42,728 nt of DNA from Sphingomonadaceae bacterium (GCA_903642255.1 CAHJWP010000004.1:1-42728); one strand, 5' to 3'; positions 26,399 through 36,674 are shown, counted from the first letter of the stretch. Numbers and translations are program-made. The notes: generated by a model not told the origin, from the sequence alone.

Positions 26399-29070
26399 CA
26401 GAACTGTGTCCCTACGTTGAATTGGAAGATCTTGGGGTTGTCGCCCGGCTGCTTGAGCAGGGCCTTGGCGAGGTCGAAGCGGAACGGCCCGAACGGCGAA
26501 TTCCACGACAGCCCGACGCCGACCGCGACGCGCGGGCTGGCCGAATTGCCGAGGAACGCCTCGTCGAAGCCGGCCGTTCCGTTGTTGGCCGAACACGCGC
26601 CGGCCCCGAACGACGAGGTAACGTGCAGGTTCGGCTGACCGGCGGCGTTGGTCGTCCCCGCCGGAGCCTGGACGCAGCTCGTCGCCGGCGTCGGCAGCTT
26701 GAACACCGCCCCGACGTCGGTGAAGATCGACGGCCGCAGCCCGAGCTCGGCCCCGGCGGCACCGAGCGGGATCTGCACCTCGACGCGCCCGCGGTAGTAC
26801 GTCTCGCCGCCGAGCGCGTCGTCGGTGTAGTTGTTGCGGTTGGGATCGACCGTCCCGTCGGCCAGCAACGGCTCGCGCAGCACGCGCGGCCCGACGCCGC
26901 GGATCGCGAAGCCGCGGATCTGCCCTTCGCCGAGGAAGAAACGGTCGGTCAGCCGGACCGACTGGCCACCATAGCCGAAGATATAGCCTGCCTCGCCACC
27001 GATGTTGAGAATGAACCCGCTGCTGCCGAACAGCGGCCGGTAATAGTCGTAGTTCGCCTTGGTCCGCAGATACTTGACCCCGGTCAGGACGCCGGCGAGG
27101 TCCTGGCTGAAGACGAAGCGCTGGCCGCGGCTCGGCCGGTTGGGGTTGTTGACGCTGTTGTAGATCAGGCTGTAGCCGACCGACGACGTCGTGTAGCTGC
27201 CGACCGCGTCGCACAGATAGCGGCCGGCCTTGATGGGATCGCAGATCAGGTTGCTGGGATTGTTCGGATCGGGCGAGTAATAGGTGTTGGGGTCGAGCGT
27301 GACGTTCTCGCGGCTGAGGCCATAGCGCAGCGATGCCGCCCAGAACTCCGTGATCGCGAAGCCGGTGCGGATCTGGAAGCCGGTCGTCGTGTCGGAATAG
27401 GTCGTGTTGCGCTGGTCGCCGGTCACCGTGTTGAACGCGTTGTAATCGCGACGGAACACGTCGAAGCCGAGCGCGAGGTTGCGGCCGAACAGATACGGCT
27501 CGGTGAAGCCCGCCTGGATCGACTTCGAATAGCTCGAGATGTTCGCCGACAGGCGCAGCTCCTGCGCCCGCCCGCGGAAGTTGCGCTGGGTGATCGAGCC
27601 GCTGAGGATGAGGTTCTCGAGGCTCGAATAGCCGGCCGAAACCTCGAGGCTGCCGGTCGACTTCTCCTGGACGTTGGCCTCGAGGATCACCTTGTCGGGG
27701 GCCGAGCCGGGCTTCTGCTCGATCTCGAGCTTGTCCTGGAAGAAGCCGAGGCCCTGCAGCCGGTCGCGCGACCGCTTGACCTTGAGCGTGTTGAACGCGT
27801 CGCCCTCGGCGAGGCGAAACTCGCGGCGGATCACCGAATCCTTGGTGCGGACGTTGCCGTTGATGTTGATCTTCTCGACATAGACGCGCGGCGCTTCCGC
27901 GATCTGGAAGTCGATGTTCATCTCGCGCTTTTCTTTGTCGCGATTGAAGTTCGGCCGGATTTCGGCGAACGCGTAGCCGAGCAGGCCGGCGGTCTCCTGC
28001 AGCGTATCGACCGTGTTCTCGATCTTCTGGGCGTTGTACCAGTCGCCCTTCTTTTCGGTCAGCAGCTTCTTGAACGTGTCCGCCTTGATGTCGCGGATGT
28101 CGGATTCGATCGTTAGGTCGCCGAAGTGATAGCGCTCGCCCTCGTCGACGACATAGGTGACGATGAAGTCCTTGCGGTCCGGCGTCAGCTCGGCGACGGC
28201 CGAGACGACGCGGAAGTCGGCATAGCCATTAGTCAGATAGAACTGTCGCAGCTTCTGCTGGTCGTACGCCAGTCGGTCGGGGTCGTAGGTGTCGTTCGAC
28301 GTGAAGATGCGATAGGCGCGCGCCTGACGCGTCGCCATCACCGCGCGCAGCTGCGAATCCTTGAAGCGGTGATTGCCGAGGATGTTGATCTGGCGGACCT
28401 TCGACTTGCTGCCCTCGCTGATCTCGAAGACGACGTCGACGCGGTTCTGGTCGAGCTGGACCATCTTCGGCTCGACCGCCGCCGAGAAACGCCCCGAGCG
28501 GCGATAGACCTCGAGGATGCGGCTGACATCGGCGCGCGCCTTCGAGCGGGTGAAGATCTGGCGCGGGGCCATGCGGATCTCCTCGCGGACCTTCTCTTCC
28601 TTGACCCGCTTGGCCCCCTCGACGAGAATCCGGTTGATGACCGGGTTCTCCTTGACCGAAATGGTCAGCGTGCCGTTGTCATCGAGGATCGTCGCGTCGG
28701 CGAACAGCTCGCTCGCGTAGATTTCCTTGAGCGCCTTGTCGAGCCGGTCACGGTCGTAGGCGTCGCCGACATCGAGGTTGATGTACGACCGTACCGTCTC
28801 CGGCTCAAGCCGCTCGGTGCCCTTGATGATGATCGCGCGGACCGTGCCGCTGGTGTTCGGCACCGGCGTCGGGAAGGTGTTGGTCGTGTCGGGTGCGAGC
28901 AGCGAGGGCGTCGCCGGGGCCTGCGCCAGCGCCGGGTGACCGAGCGTTGTCGTGGCGAGCAGCACCAGCGTCAGCGCGCGGGCGCGCCGCGCATGAATCC
29001 GCGCAGGCGTCGCGCCCCGGCGCGGTCCCATGGGCCGCGACGCCGGATTCGACGCTATAAGATCAGTCAC
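26398..29070 (-). CDS. bamA: Outer-membrane protein assembly factor BamA
   Basis: An 890-residue Omp85 protein that inserts beta-barrel proteins into the outer membrane. A long N-region precedes the signal peptide (LTLVLLATTTLGHPALAQ, about 33-50). Five POTRA domains follow (about 70-460; IIIKGTERLEPETVRSYI, then ILVEGAKRVKEEKV, INILGNHRFKDSQL and ININGNVRTKDSVI). The 16-strand barrel ends with a terminal Phe in FQFNVGTQF. Motifs include VRGF-like IRGFAIRGVGPR in barrel loop 6. The start is uncertain: ATG at 29070 or ATG at 29031 (MGPRRGA), which would give a more ordinary signal peptide. It lies 73 bases after rseP. Confidence 0.96.
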   Translation of the reverse strand: MTDLIASNPASRPMGPRRGATPARIHARRARALTLVLLATTTLGHPALAQAPATPSLLAPDTTNTFPTPVPNTSGTVRAIIIKGTERLEPETVRSYINLDVGDAYDRDRLDKALKEIYASELFADATILDDNGTLTISVKENPVINRILVEGAKRVKEEKVREEIRMAPRQIFTRSKARADVSRILEVYRRSGRFSAAVEPKMVQLDQNRVDVVFEISEGSKSKVRQINILGNHRFKDSQLRAVMATRQARAYRIFTSNDTYDPDRLAYDQQKLRQFYLTNGYADFRVVSAVAELTPDRKDFIVTYVVDEGERYHFGDLTIESDIRDIKADTFKKLLTEKKGDWYNAQKIENTVDTLQETAGLLGYAFAEIRPNFNRDKEKREMNIDFQIAEAPRVYVEKININGNVRTKDSVIRREFRLAEGDAFNTLKVKRSRDRLQGLGFFQDKLEIEQKPGSAPDKVILEANVQEKSTGSLEVSAGYSSLENLILSGSITQRNFRGRAQELRLSANISSYSKSIQAGFTEPYLFGRNLALGFDVFRRDYNAFNTVTGDQRNTTYSDTTTGFQIRTGFAITEFWAASLRYGLSRENVTLDPNTYYSPDPNNPSNLICDPIKAGRYLCDAVGSYTTSSVGYSLIYNSVNNPNRPSRGQRFVFSQDLAGVLTGVKYLRTKANYDYYRPLFGSSGFILNIGGEAGYIFGYGGQSVRLTDRFFLGEGQIRGFAIRGVGPRVLREPLLADGTVDPNRNNYTDDALGGETYYRGRVEVQIPLGAAGAELGLRPSIFTDVGAVFKLPTPATSCVQAPAGTTNAAGQPNLHVTSSFGAGACSANNGTAGFDEAFLGNSASPRVAVGVGLSWNSPFGPFRFDLAKALLKQPGDNPKIFQFNVGTQF

Positions 29071-29143
29071 GCAGTAACCCGCCCTTCAACCTGCCGCCCA
29101 GCCTTCAGCAACCGTGCCGCGCCCGCCCCCGCGAACCACCCCC

Positions 29144-30280
29144 TCAACCGAACAGCCCCGACAGACGCTGCCATGCCCCGATGCCCGCCAGATCGTTCCA
29201 CGTCAGGAAGACCATCAGCGACATCAACGCGGCGAACCCCGACAGGAAGGCCCATTCATGGACCTGCGGTGCCAAAGGTCGCCGCCGAACGGCCTCGACC
29301 GCGTAAAGGAACAGATGTCCCCCGTCCAGCATCGGAACTGGCAGGAGGTTGATGAATCCCAGATTAATCGAGACGAACGCGATGAACTGGATGAGATTCG
29401 GTAGTCCCAGCGCCGCCGCCTGCCCCGAAATCTGCGCGATCTTGATCGGGCCGCCGAGCTCGCTCGCCGCCCGGTGCCCGGTGATCACTTCGCCGAGACC
29501 GCTGGCGATCAGCCGGATCAGCGCCGCTACCTCGCGCACCGCTTCGACCAGCGCCGTGCCCGGACCGCAGCGTTCGCGCACCGCGCCGCCGCTCAGCACG
29601 CCGAGCCCGAGGTGGCGCGACGGGTGGCCCGCCGCGTCGGGGGTCACGATCATCGCTCGCGTCAGGGTGACGCGAAACGTGCCGCCGTCGCGCCAGACGG
29701 TCGCCGTGACCGGGCCGCCGCCGTCGTGCGCGACGCCCGCAACGATGTCGTCGAACGTCCGGACCGGCGCGCCGTCAAGCGCGACGATGCGGTCGCCGGG
29801 CGCGAGGCCGGCGCGCGCCGCCGGGCTGCCGGCGACGACCTTCGCCACGACGGCCGGCGTCATCCACCGCCCATCGACCATGAAGAAACCGGCGAAGATC
29901 AGAATCGCGAACAGGAAATTGGTCAGCGGCCCGGCGAGGATGACGAGCGCGCGCTGCCATAGCGGGCGGAACTGGAACATGACGGCGCGCTCGGCCGGAG
30001 TGGCGTCCGCGGCATCGGCCGGCCGGCTCGCGGCGTCGGCATCGCCGGCGAACTTGACGTAGCCGCCGAGCGGCAGCAGCCCGACCTTCCACCGCGTCCC
30101 GCGGGCGTCGGTCCAGCCGGCGATCTCGCGGCCGAAGCCGATCGCGAAGGCGTCGGCCTTGATCCCGAACAGCCGGCCCATGAGGTAATGGCCCATCTCG
30201 TGGACGAAGACGAGGACGCCGATGACGACCGCGAAGGTCGCCAGCGTCAGGCCGATTCCCGGTTGCGGCAGTGTCGTCAC
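29144..30280 (-). CDS. rseP: Site-2 intramembrane zinc metalloprotease RseP/MmpA
   Basis: A 378-residue regulated intramembrane protease that cuts anti-sigma factors or other single-pass substrates. The zinc site HEMGH (His27, Glu28, His31) is in the first membrane helix, and the third ligand is in LLPVPMLDGGHL near the C-terminus. One periplasmic PDZ domain lies between (AGSPAARAGLAPGDRI and onward), unlike the two of E. coli RseP but like Caulobacter MmpA. Its ATG overlaps the dxr stop (ATGA), and bamA follows. Confidence 0.96.
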   Translation of the reverse strand: MTTLPQPGIGLTLATFAVVIGVLVFVHEMGHYLMGRLFGIKADAFAIGFGREIAGWTDARGTRWKVGLLPLGGYVKFAGDADAASRPADAADATPAERAVMFQFRPLWQRALVILAGPLTNFLFAILIFAGFFMVDGRWMTPAVVAKVVAGSPAARAGLAPGDRIVALDGAPVRTFDDIVAGVAHDGGGPVTATVWRDGGTFRVTLTRAMIVTPDAAGHPSRHLGLGVLSGGAVRERCGPGTALVEAVREVAALIRLIASGLGEVITGHRAASELGGPIKIAQISGQAAALGLPNLIQFIAFVSINLGFINLLPVPMLDGGHLFLYAVEAVRRRPLAPQVHEWAFLSGFAALMSLMVFLTWNDLAGIGAWQRLSGLFG

Positions 30281-31488
30281 GCCTGTCTCCTCGCCGCGGC
30301 CGCCGCCTGCCGCGGTTTCGCCGCAGACACGCCGCGCCGCGAAACCGCGGCCAGCGCCGCACGCCTAGCCGCGCTATCGATCGCGACGACTTCGTCGAGC
30401 GACGCGACGCCGCCGGCTCCGACGCGGCTCAGCGTATCGGCGACGATTGCGGCAATATCGAGGAAGCCGATCTCGCCGGCAAGGAAGGCGGCGACGGCGA
30501 CCTCGTTCGCCGCGTTGAGGATGCACGGAGCCGAGCCCCCCGCCCGCAGCGCATCGGTCGCGAGGCCGAGCGCCGGGAAGCGGTCGTAATCGGGAGCCTC
30601 GAACTCGAGGCGCGCGACCGCCGCGAGGTCGAGCCGCGCCGACGGCGTCGCCATGCGCTCCGGATACGCCAGGCAATAGGCGATCGGCGTCCGCATGTCG
30701 GGCGAGCCGAGCTGGGCGAGCATCGATCCGTCGATATATTCGACGAAGCTGTGGACCACCGACTGTGGGTGAACGATCACCTCAAGCTGGTCGGGGGTGA
30801 CGGGGAACAGGTGGGCCGCCTCGATCAGCTCGAGCCCCTTGTTCATCAGCGTCGCCGAATCGACCGAGATCTTCGCCCCCATCGACCACACGGGATGGGT
30901 GCACGCCTGCGCCGGGGTGACGTGACGCATCTCGTCGGCCGTCGACCGGCGAAACGGTCCGCCGCTCGCGGTGACGATGATCCGCGTCACGCGCTCGGGG
31001 TGGGCGTGATCGAAGACCTGGAAGATCGCGTTATGCTCGCTGTCGACCGGCAGCAGCACCGCCCCGGACCTGACCGCCGCGGCGCGGACAAGGTCACCGG
31101 CGCAGACCAAAGTCTCCTTGTTGGCGATGGCGAGCGTCGCGCCGCGTTCGACCGCGGCCAGCGTCGGTTGCAGGCCCGCCGCCCCGACGATCGCCGCGAC
31201 GACGATCTCGGCCGGCCGCTTGGCGGCGTCGCACAGCGCTGCCTTGCCCGCCGCGGCCTCGATGCCGGTGCCGGCGAGCGCATCCTTGAGCGCGGCGTAG
31301 CACCCCTCGTCGGCGACGACGGCGAGCTTCGCGTTCACCGCGCGCGCCGACTGCGCGAGCGCGGCGACGTCGCAGTTGGCCGTCAGTGCCTCGACCGCCC
31401 ACGCGTCAGGCGCGCGCATCAGCAGGTCGAGCGTCGACGCCCCGACCGACCCGGTCGCGCCAAGGACGGTGATGGTGCGCCGGCTCAT
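30277..31488 (-). CDS. dxr: 1-deoxy-D-xylulose 5-phosphate reductoisomerase
   Basis: Dxr (IspC) turns DXP into MEP with NADPH and a divalent metal, the committed step of the non-mevalonate isoprenoid route that feeds UppS. The 403 residues show the NADPH motif LGATGSVGAST (9-19), IANKETLV (121-128) and the metal-binding Asp149/Glu151 in LPVDSEHNAIFQ. The remaining family motifs (TASGGPF, MGAKISVDSATLMNKGLE) are intact. A basic, Ala-rich tail of about 15 residues ends the protein. Both neighbours overlap it by 4 bases (cdsA stop and rseP start). Confidence 0.97.
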   Translation of the reverse strand: MSRRTITVLGATGSVGASTLDLLMRAPDAWAVEALTANCDVAALAQSARAVNAKLAVVADEGCYAALKDALAGTGIEAAAGKAALCDAAKRPAEIVVAAIVGAAGLQPTLAAVERGATLAIANKETLVCAGDLVRAAAVRSGAVLLPVDSEHNAIFQVFDHAHPERVTRIIVTASGGPFRRSTADEMRHVTPAQACTHPVWSMGAKISVDSATLMNKGLELIEAAHLFPVTPDQLEVIVHPQSVVHSFVEYIDGSMLAQLGSPDMRTPIAYCLAYPERMATPSARLDLAAVARLEFEAPDYDRFPALGLATDALRAGGSAPCILNAANEVAVAAFLAGEIGFLDIAAIVADTLSRVGAGGVASLDEVVAIDSAARRAALAAVSRRGVSAAKPRQAAAAARRQA

Positions 31489-32348
31489 GCCGTCACCGCC
31501 GCAATCACTGCAGCAACGACAGCGACTGGAACGAGACCGTCGATCCGGTCCATCACACCCCCGTGCCCCGGCAGCAGAGTGCCCGAGTCCTTAACGCCGG
31601 CCCGGCGCTTCAACCAACTTTCGAACAAGTCACCGCCGACGGCGATCCAAGCGAGGACCACACCAAGCGATGCGTAGCGCAGACCGATGCGGGCGATGGA
31701 AGCTGTTCCACCGAGCAGCACCGGCCACACCGCCGCGTTCGCTATGAAGACGCCGGCCGCGCCAGCGATCACGGTCGCCGCAGCGATCCCGCCCGCCACG
31801 CCCGCCCAAGTCTTGTTGGGGCTGATCGCCGGTGCGAATCTCGCTCCCCCGACGGCACGGCCAACGAAGAAGGCGCCGATGTCGGTCGCCCATACGATTG
31901 CGAAGAGCAATGCCACGGAAATGATTCCGTCCGGCCTCGCCCGCAGCCACAGCAGCGCCACCATCGGCAGCCCACAGTACAGCAGCCCCGCCGCGACCCA
32001 GAAAGCGCGGCTACGGTCGAACCCGCGCATGAACAGACCGATCCCCCCGGCGCTCGCCGCGAGCACGATCAGCGCGTCGGCGGCTGAGACGTAAACCGTC
32101 ACCCCCGCGACGAACGCCAGCGCGGCGAGGCTCGCCAGCCGGAAGCCCCGCGGCACGCCGTGCATCACGCTCCATTCCGCGCTCATCAGCAGGACGGCGG
32201 CCATGACCAGCGCGGTGAAGGCAACGCCCCCCGCCCACACCGCCGCGATCGCCACCGCCGCCAGCGCGACGCCGACGACGACGCGCGTGAGCAGCCCGCC
32301 CGACGTTCGCGGGGCGGTCCCCGGCGTGGCCATGCTAACGCCCGCCAT
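31485..32348 (-). CDS. cdsA: Phosphatidate cytidylyltransferase
   Basis: CdsA makes CDP-diacylglycerol from phosphatidic acid and CTP at the inner membrane. The 287 residues have about eight hydrophobic segments, the SPNKTWAGVAGG motif (about 180-191) and the full family signature near the C-terminus (SWLKRRAGVKDSG, then PGHGGVMDRIDGL). The start is either ATG 32348, overlapping the uppS end by 14 bases, or ATG 32333, just past the uppS stop; the second gives a shorter N-terminus and is equally plausible. Confidence 0.95.
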   Translation of the reverse strand: MAGVSMATPGTAPRTSGGLLTRVVVGVALAAVAIAAVWAGGVAFTALVMAAVLLMSAEWSVMHGVPRGFRLASLAALAFVAGVTVYVSAADALIVLAASAGGIGLFMRGFDRSRAFWVAAGLLYCGLPMVALLWLRARPDGIISVALLFAIVWATDIGAFFVGRAVGGARFAPAISPNKTWAGVAGGIAAATVIAGAAGVFIANAAVWPVLLGGTASIARIGLRYASLGVVLAWIAVGGDLFESWLKRRAGVKDSGTLLPGHGGVMDRIDGLVPVAVVAAVIAAVTA

Positions 32349-33096
32349 AACGACGGTCGCGCTGGCTGAACGTGGCGACGGCGGCGGCCAGCGACGCCGC
32401 GCCGAAGTCGGGCCACAGCTCGTCGGTGAAGACCAGCTCGGCGTACGCCGCCTGCCACATCAGGAAGTTCGACAGGCGCTGCTCGCCGCTCGTCCGGATG
32501 ACGAGGTCGGGCGGCGGCAGGCCGGCGGTGTCGAGCCGCGCCTCGACCGCGGCGGCGTCGATCGCGGCGGGCGCGATCCGCCCCGCCGCGACGTCGGCCG
32601 CCAGCGCGCGCGTCACGCGGAGCAGTTCGTCGTGCGACCCGTAGTTGAGCGCCAGCACCAGCGTCATCTTCGTGTTGGCCGCCGTCAGCGTCCGCGCCTG
32701 ATCAAGCATCAGCGTGACGTCGTCGCTGAGCGCCGCGGTGTCGCCGATGAAGCGCAGGCGGATGCCGTTGGCGTGGAGCTCGGCGATCTCGGTTCGCAGG
32801 TAATGGCGCAGCAGCCCCATCAGGTCGCTGACCTCGTCAGCCGGCCGCCGCCAGTTCTCGCTCGAGAAGGCGTAGAGTGTCAGCACCTCGATTCCGAGCC
32901 CCGGCGCGGCCTCGACCACTTTGCGCACCGCCTCGACGCCCTTCCGGTGACCCATGACGCGCGGCAGGTGGCGCGCCTTGGCCCAGCGGCCGTTGCCGTC
33001 CATGATGATCGCCACGTGACGCGGCGGCGCGCCCGGCCCGTCGCCGGCGGCGAGCGCGTCGCGAAGCTGGTCGCGATTGGCCGGACGCAGGCTCAC
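32335..33096 (-). CDS. uppS: Isoprenyl transferase (undecaprenyl diphosphate synthase)
   Basis: UppS builds the C55 cis-polyprenyl diphosphate carrier used for peptidoglycan and for the EPS locus in this window. The 253 residues contain the catalytic [14 protein letters not shown] (27-40, Asp33, with Asn35 and Arg37), [25 protein letters not shown] and the C-terminal [20 protein letters not shown] with FTDELWPDF. An N-terminal extension of about 25 residues is present. Its ATG overlaps the frr stop by 4 bases (ATGA). Confidence 0.97.
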   Translation of the reverse strand: MSLRPANRDQLRDALAAGDGPGAPPRHVAIIMDGNGRWAKARHLPRVMGHRKGVEAVRKVVEAAPGLGIEVLTLYAFSSENWRRPADEVSDLMGLLRHYLRTEIAELHANGIRLRFIGDTAALSDDVTLMLDQARTLTAANTKMTLVLALNYGSHDELLRVTRALAADVAAGRIAPAAIDAAAVEARLDTAGLPPPDLVIRTSGEQRLSNFLMWQAAYAELVFTDELWPDFGAASLAAAVATFSQRDRRYGGR

Positions 33097-33662
33097 TTGC
33101 CGAGGATTTCCTTTTCCTTGGCGGCCGACGTGGCGTCCATCTCGGCGGTGATCCGGTCGGTGATCTTCTGGACCTCGGTCTCGAGCTTCTTCTGCTCGTC
33201 CTGGCTGATGTCGCCCTTCTTCTCGGCCGCCTTCAATCCCTCCATGCCGTCGCGGCGGACGTTCCTCACCGCGATCTTCGCCTTCTCCGAATATTGCGAG
33301 GCGAGCTTGGCGAGTTCCTTGCGCCGCTCCTCGGTCAGGTCGGGAATCGGCAGGCGCAGCGTCTGGCCGTCGGTGATCGGGTTGAGGCCGAGGCCCGCAG
33401 AGCGGATCGCCTTCTCGACCATCTGGACGTTCGACTTGTCCCAGATCTGGACCGACAGCATCCGCGATTCGGGCGCGGTGACGGTGGCGACCTGCGACAG
33501 TGCCATGTTCGAGCCATAGACCTCAACCGTCACCCGGTCGAGCAGCGACGTCGACGCGCGCCCGGTACGCAATCCGGCCAGGTCGCTCTTCAGCGCGTCG
33601 ACCGCTGAGTTCATCCGCCGCTCGAGGTCGGCCTTGTGCGCGACCGGATCAAAGACTGCCAT
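33093..33662 (-). CDS. frr: Ribosome recycling factor
   Basis: Frr with EF-G splits post-termination ribosomes. At 189 residues it is the usual size. Motifs: [23 protein letters not shown] (split around 29-51), [35 protein letters not shown]-type segment in domain II, and [11 protein letters not shown]. The start overlaps the end of pyrH by 14 bases, which suggests translational coupling; the ATG at 33662 gives the standard N-terminus ([17 protein letters not shown]). Confidence 0.97.
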   Translation of the reverse strand: MAVFDPVAHKADLERRMNSAVDALKSDLAGLRTGRASTSLLDRVTVEVYGSNMALSQVATVTAPESRMLSVQIWDKSNVQMVEKAIRSAGLGLNPITDGQTLRLPIPDLTEERRKELAKLASQYSEKAKIAVRNVRRDGMEGLKAAEKKGDISQDEQKKLETEVQKITDRITAEMDATSAAKEKEILGK

Positions 33663-34386
33663 TGTTGTCCTCCCCGCCGACCGTCGTCGACACGCCCTCG
33701 CCGGCGAGGACCGCCGTCAGGCTGCCCTCGGCGCGGATGTTGAAAACGACGATCGGAATGTCGTTGTCGCGGCACAGCGCCACCGCACTCGCGTCCATCA
33801 CCTTGAGGTCGTCGGCCAATACCTTGCCGAAGCTCAGCGTCTCATACCGCGTCGCGCCCGCCACTCGTTTCGGATCGGCGTCGTAGACCCCGTCGACGCT
33901 GGTGCCCTTGAACAGCGCGTCGCAGCCCATCTCGGCGGCGCGCAGCGCGGCGGCGGTGTCGGTGGTGAAGAACGGGTTGCCGGTGCCGCCGGCAAAGATC
34001 ACCACCCGGCCCTTCGCGATGTGACGTTCGGCGCGCCGCCGGATGTATGGCTCGCAGACGCTCGCCATTGGGATCGCCGACTGGACGCGGGTGTCGACGC
34101 CGGCCTGTTCGAGCGCGTTCTGGACGGCGAGCGCGTTCATCACCGTCGCCAGCATCCCCATGTAATCGGCGCTGGCGCGGTCGAAGCCCTTCGCCGCCGC
34201 CGCCAGCCCGCGGAAGATGTTGCCGCCGCCGACGACGAGGCACAGTTCATAGCCCGCGTCGCGCGCCGCCTTAATCTCGACCGCGATGCGCGCCGTTTCG
34301 GCCGGGTCGATGCCGTACTGGCCCGACCCCATCAACGCTTCGCCCGACAGCTTCAGCAGGATGCGCTTGTACGCTGGGCGAGCCAT
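33649..34386 (-). CDS. pyrH: UMP kinase
   Basis: PyrH phosphorylates UMP to UDP in pyrimidine synthesis (hexameric amino-acid-kinase fold). The ATG at 34386 gives 245 residues with the expected start [18 protein letters not shown]; the longer frame to 34440 adds 18 residues without homology. Further motifs: [44 protein letters not shown] and [14 protein letters not shown]. Downstream it overlaps frr. Upstream lies a 167-base gap with a palindromic repeat, so it may carry its own promoter. Confidence 0.96.
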   Translation of the reverse strand: MARPAYKRILLKLSGEALMGSGQYGIDPAETARIAVEIKAARDAGYELCLVVGGGNIFRGLAAAAKGFDRASADYMGMLATVMNALAVQNALEQAGVDTRVQSAIPMASVCEPYIRRRAERHIAKGRVVIFAGGTGNPFFTTDTAAALRAAEMGCDALFKGTSVDGVYDADPKRVAGATRYETLSFGKVLADDLKVMDASAVALCRDNDIPIVVFNIRAEGSLTAVLAGEGVSTTVGGEDNNGSL

Positions 34387-34468
34387 GGGGGCGGGACAAC
34401 TCCGGGGAAGCGGTGCGACATTAGGTGCGCCGGGCGGCAATGGGAAGCCCGGCAGGTTCCAACTTCTA

Positions 34469-34544
34469 CCGTCATCCCCGCTGAAGCGAGGATCGATCTC
34501 CTGACGCTTCGGGAGATGGGTCGCCGCTTTCGCGGGGATGACGG
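34469..34544. repeat. Dispersed palindromic repeat, copy 1 (tsf-pyrH gap)
   Basis: Inverted arms CCGTCATCCCCGCTGAAGCG (34469-34488) and CGCTTTCGCGGGGATGACGG (34525-34544), with an inner hairpin ATCTCC...GGAGAT between them. It is of the GTCATNCC-type intergenic repeat and lies 9 bases past the tsf stop, where it can fold in mRNA and act as an attenuator or 3'-end stabiliser. Confidence 0.7.
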
Positions 34545-34553
34545 AGAAAAGCG

Positions 34554-35522
34554 CTAAGCCGTCGGTTCCTTTTCCGGCTCGGTAACCGGTGCCTTTACCC
34601 CCGACGCCGCGGCGACTTCCGCCGCGAAATCCGTCGCCGCCTTCTCGATGCCCTCGCCGAGCTGGAAGCGGACGAACTCGGTCACCGTGATCGGCGTGCC
34701 GGCGGCCTTGGCCGCGGCGGCAACGACGTCGCCGACCTTCGACTTGCCGTCGATGACGAAGACCTGCGTCAGCAGCGCGTTCTCCTGGCGGTACTTCTTG
34801 ACGCCGCCCTCGATCATCTTCTCGACGATCTCGACCGGCTTGCCCGATCCGGCCGCCTTTTCACGCGCAATGGCGCGCTCGCGCTCGACGACCGCCGGGT
34901 CAAGGCCGTTCTCGTCGAGGGCCAGCGGGTTCGCCGCGGCGATGTGCATCGCGATCTGCCGGCCGAGCGGCTCGAGGACATCGGCCGGGGCCGCCGACTG
35001 CAGCCCGACGAGCACGCCGATCTTGCCGAGGCCGCTGACCACCGCATTGTGGACGTACGACACGACGACGCCCTCGCTGACCTCGACGATCTTGGCGCGG
35101 CGCAGCGACTGGTTCTCGCCGATCGTCGCGATATTGTGGGTCAGAACATCCTTTACAGTCATGCCGTCGCGCTCGGGATACAGCGCCTCGGCCAGCAGCG
35201 CGACGTCGTCGCCATGCGTATGCGCCATGCCGGTCACGGTGCGGACGAAGCTCTGGAACTGATCGTTCTTGGCGACGAAGTCGGTCTCCGAATTGACCTC
35301 AACGACGGCACCCTTTGTGCCGCCGACGGTGACACCGACCAGCCCCTCGGCCGCGGTCCGCCCGGCCTTCTTGGCCGCGCTGGCGAGACCCTTGGTCCGC
35401 AGCCAGTCGACCGCAGTCTCCATGTCGCCGCCCGTCTCGGCGAGCGCCTTCTTGCAGTCCATCATGCCCGCGCCGGTGCGGTCGCGCAGGTCCTTGACCA
35501 TGCTCGCGGTGATGTCGGCCAT
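34554..35522 (-). CDS. tsf: Translation elongation factor Ts
   Basis: EF-Ts recharges EF-Tu with GTP. The ATG at 35522 gives 322 residues, slightly longer than usual because of an acidic C-terminal tail ([10 protein letters not shown]). The UBA-like N-terminus has [20 protein letters not shown] and the TDFVAKN motif that contacts EF-Tu is present, as is [16 protein letters not shown] strong ribosome site (AAGGAG) lies 9 bases upstream. It follows rpsB after a gap of 118 bases. Confidence 0.97.
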   Translation of the reverse strand: MADITASMVKDLRDRTGAGMMDCKKALAETGGDMETAVDWLRTKGLASAAKKAGRTAAEGLVGVTVGGTKGAVVEVNSETDFVAKNDQFQSFVRTVTGMAHTHGDDVALLAEALYPERDGMTVKDVLTHNIATIGENQSLRRAKIVEVSEGVVVSYVHNAVVSGLGKIGVLVGLQSAAPADVLEPLGRQIAMHIAAANPLALDENGLDPAVVERERAIAREKAAGSGKPVEIVEKMIEGGVKKYRQENALLTQVFVIDGKSKVGDVVAAAAKAAGTPITVTEFVRFQLGEGIEKAATDFAAEVAAASGVKAPVTEPEKEPTA

Positions 35523-35555
35523 GGGGGATGCTCCTTCATTCAATCAGCAGGACAC

Positions 35556-35630
35556 GTCATGCCCACGCCGACAGCGACCCATACTCGGCAAATGGCGGGA
35601 AGCAGGGGTCCCCGCCGGCGCGGGAATGGC
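35556..35630. repeat. Dispersed palindromic repeat, copy 2 (rpsB-tsf gap, degenerate)
   Basis: The arm from 35556 (GTCATGCCCACGCCGACAGC onward) pairs with the arm 35605-35630 (reverse complement GCCATTCCCGCGCCGGCGGG onward) at about 19 of 26 positions. Same family as the copies at 34469 and 36675. Confidence 0.55.
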
Positions 35631-35640
35631 GAAATGTGGG

Positions 35641-36507
35641 TTAAGCGCTCGCGCCCTCGGGCTCGGCGACGTGGACGCCGACCTCGGCCAGTGCCGCGAT
35701 ATGCTCCTCAGCAACCGCATCGGCCATCGAGGTCAGCGCACTCTCCTGCACCTCGGGCTCGGCGGCGAACTCCATCGGCGGCTCGTCGAGCGCGCCGAGG
35801 TCGATGCCCTGGTTCGCCTGGCGGCCCTGCCGCGCCTCGAGGATCGTGTCGGCGATGGCGTTGCAATACAGCAGGATCGCGCGGCTCGCGTCGTCGTTGC
35901 CCGGCACCGGGAAGGCGATGCCGCTCGGGTCGGTGTTGGTGTCGAGGATGGCGATGACCGGGATGCCGAGCGTCGCGGCTTCCTTGATCGCCAGCTCTTC
36001 CTTGTTGACGTCGATGACGAAGATGATGTCGGGCAGCCCGCCCATGTCGCGGATGCCGCCGAGCGACAGCTCGAACTTGTCACGCTCGCGGGTCAGCTTG
36101 AGGACTTCCTTCTTGGTCAGGCCGGCGGTGTCGCTCGACAGCTGCTCCTCGAGCGTCTTGAAGCGCTTGATCGACCCCGAGATCGTCTTCCAGTTGGTCA
36201 GCATCCCGCCGAGCCAGCGGTGGTTGACGTAATACTGCCCCGACCGGCGCGCGGCCTCGGCGAGCGGGTCCTGCGCCTGACGCTTGGTACCGACGAACAG
36301 CACCTTGCCGCCGGACGCGACGGTGGCGCGGACGAAGTCGAGCGCGCGCGCGAACAGCGGCACGGTCTGCGACAGGTCGATGATGTGGACGCCGTTGCGG
36401 TCGCCGAAGATGTAGGGCTTCATCTTCGGGTCCCAGCGGTGGGTCTGGTGGCCGAAGTGGGCGCCGGCCTCAAGCAGCTGCGCCATCGAGACGACGGGAG
36501 TCGCCAT
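35641..36507 (-). CDS. rpsB: 30S ribosomal protein S2
   Basis: The 288-residue S2 protein. The ATG at 36507 is chosen because it gives [20 protein letters not shown], the family start, and is preceded by GAGGAG; the 162-base upstream extension of the frame has no homology. Motifs: [28 protein letters not shown] and [15 protein letters not shown]. The C-terminus is extended by about 50 acidic residues beyond the core, as in other alphaproteobacteria. First gene of the unit running to fabZ. Confidence 0.97.
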   Translation of the reverse strand: MATPVVSMAQLLEAGAHFGHQTHRWDPKMKPYIFGDRNGVHIIDLSQTVPLFARALDFVRATVASGGKVLFVGTKRQAQDPLAEAARRSGQYYVNHRWLGGMLTNWKTISGSIKRFKTLEEQLSSDTAGLTKKEVLKLTRERDKFELSLGGIRDMGGLPDIIFVIDVNKEELAIKEAATLGIPVIAILDTNTDPSGIAFPVPGNDDASRAILLYCNAIADTILEARQGRQANQGIDLGALDEPPMEFAAEPEVQESALTSMADAVAEEHIAALAEVGVHVAEPEGASA

Positions 36508-36610
36508 ATTTTCTCTCCTCTTTCCGGTTGTTCCGCCGCAAGGGGTGTAACGGGCGAGCCCGGCACCGGAAGGGTTGCCCCTGCGTGAGTGGTTGACGTG
36601 AGACGGCGCG

Positions 36611-36638
36611 CTTAGCGGAAGGTGGGGCGGAAGGCAAG
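36611..36638 (-). promoter_or_regulatory. Candidate rpsB promoter and leader
   Basis: On the minus strand CTTGCC (36638-36633), 16 bp, then GCTAAG (36616-36611). Transcription would start near 36604, leaving a leader of roughly 97 nt before rpsB; such leaders are often targets for S2 autoregulation. The 370-base gap 36508-36877 otherwise holds only a palindromic repeat and the phosphatase upstream region. Confidence 0.4.
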
Positions 36639-36674
36639 GGACGGAGAGTTGCGTCGGCTCGCGACCCAAAGGCC

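Noticed and set aside
26422-28116. 564-codon plus-strand open frame
   Set aside because: Antisense shadow of bamA, no recognisable domain.
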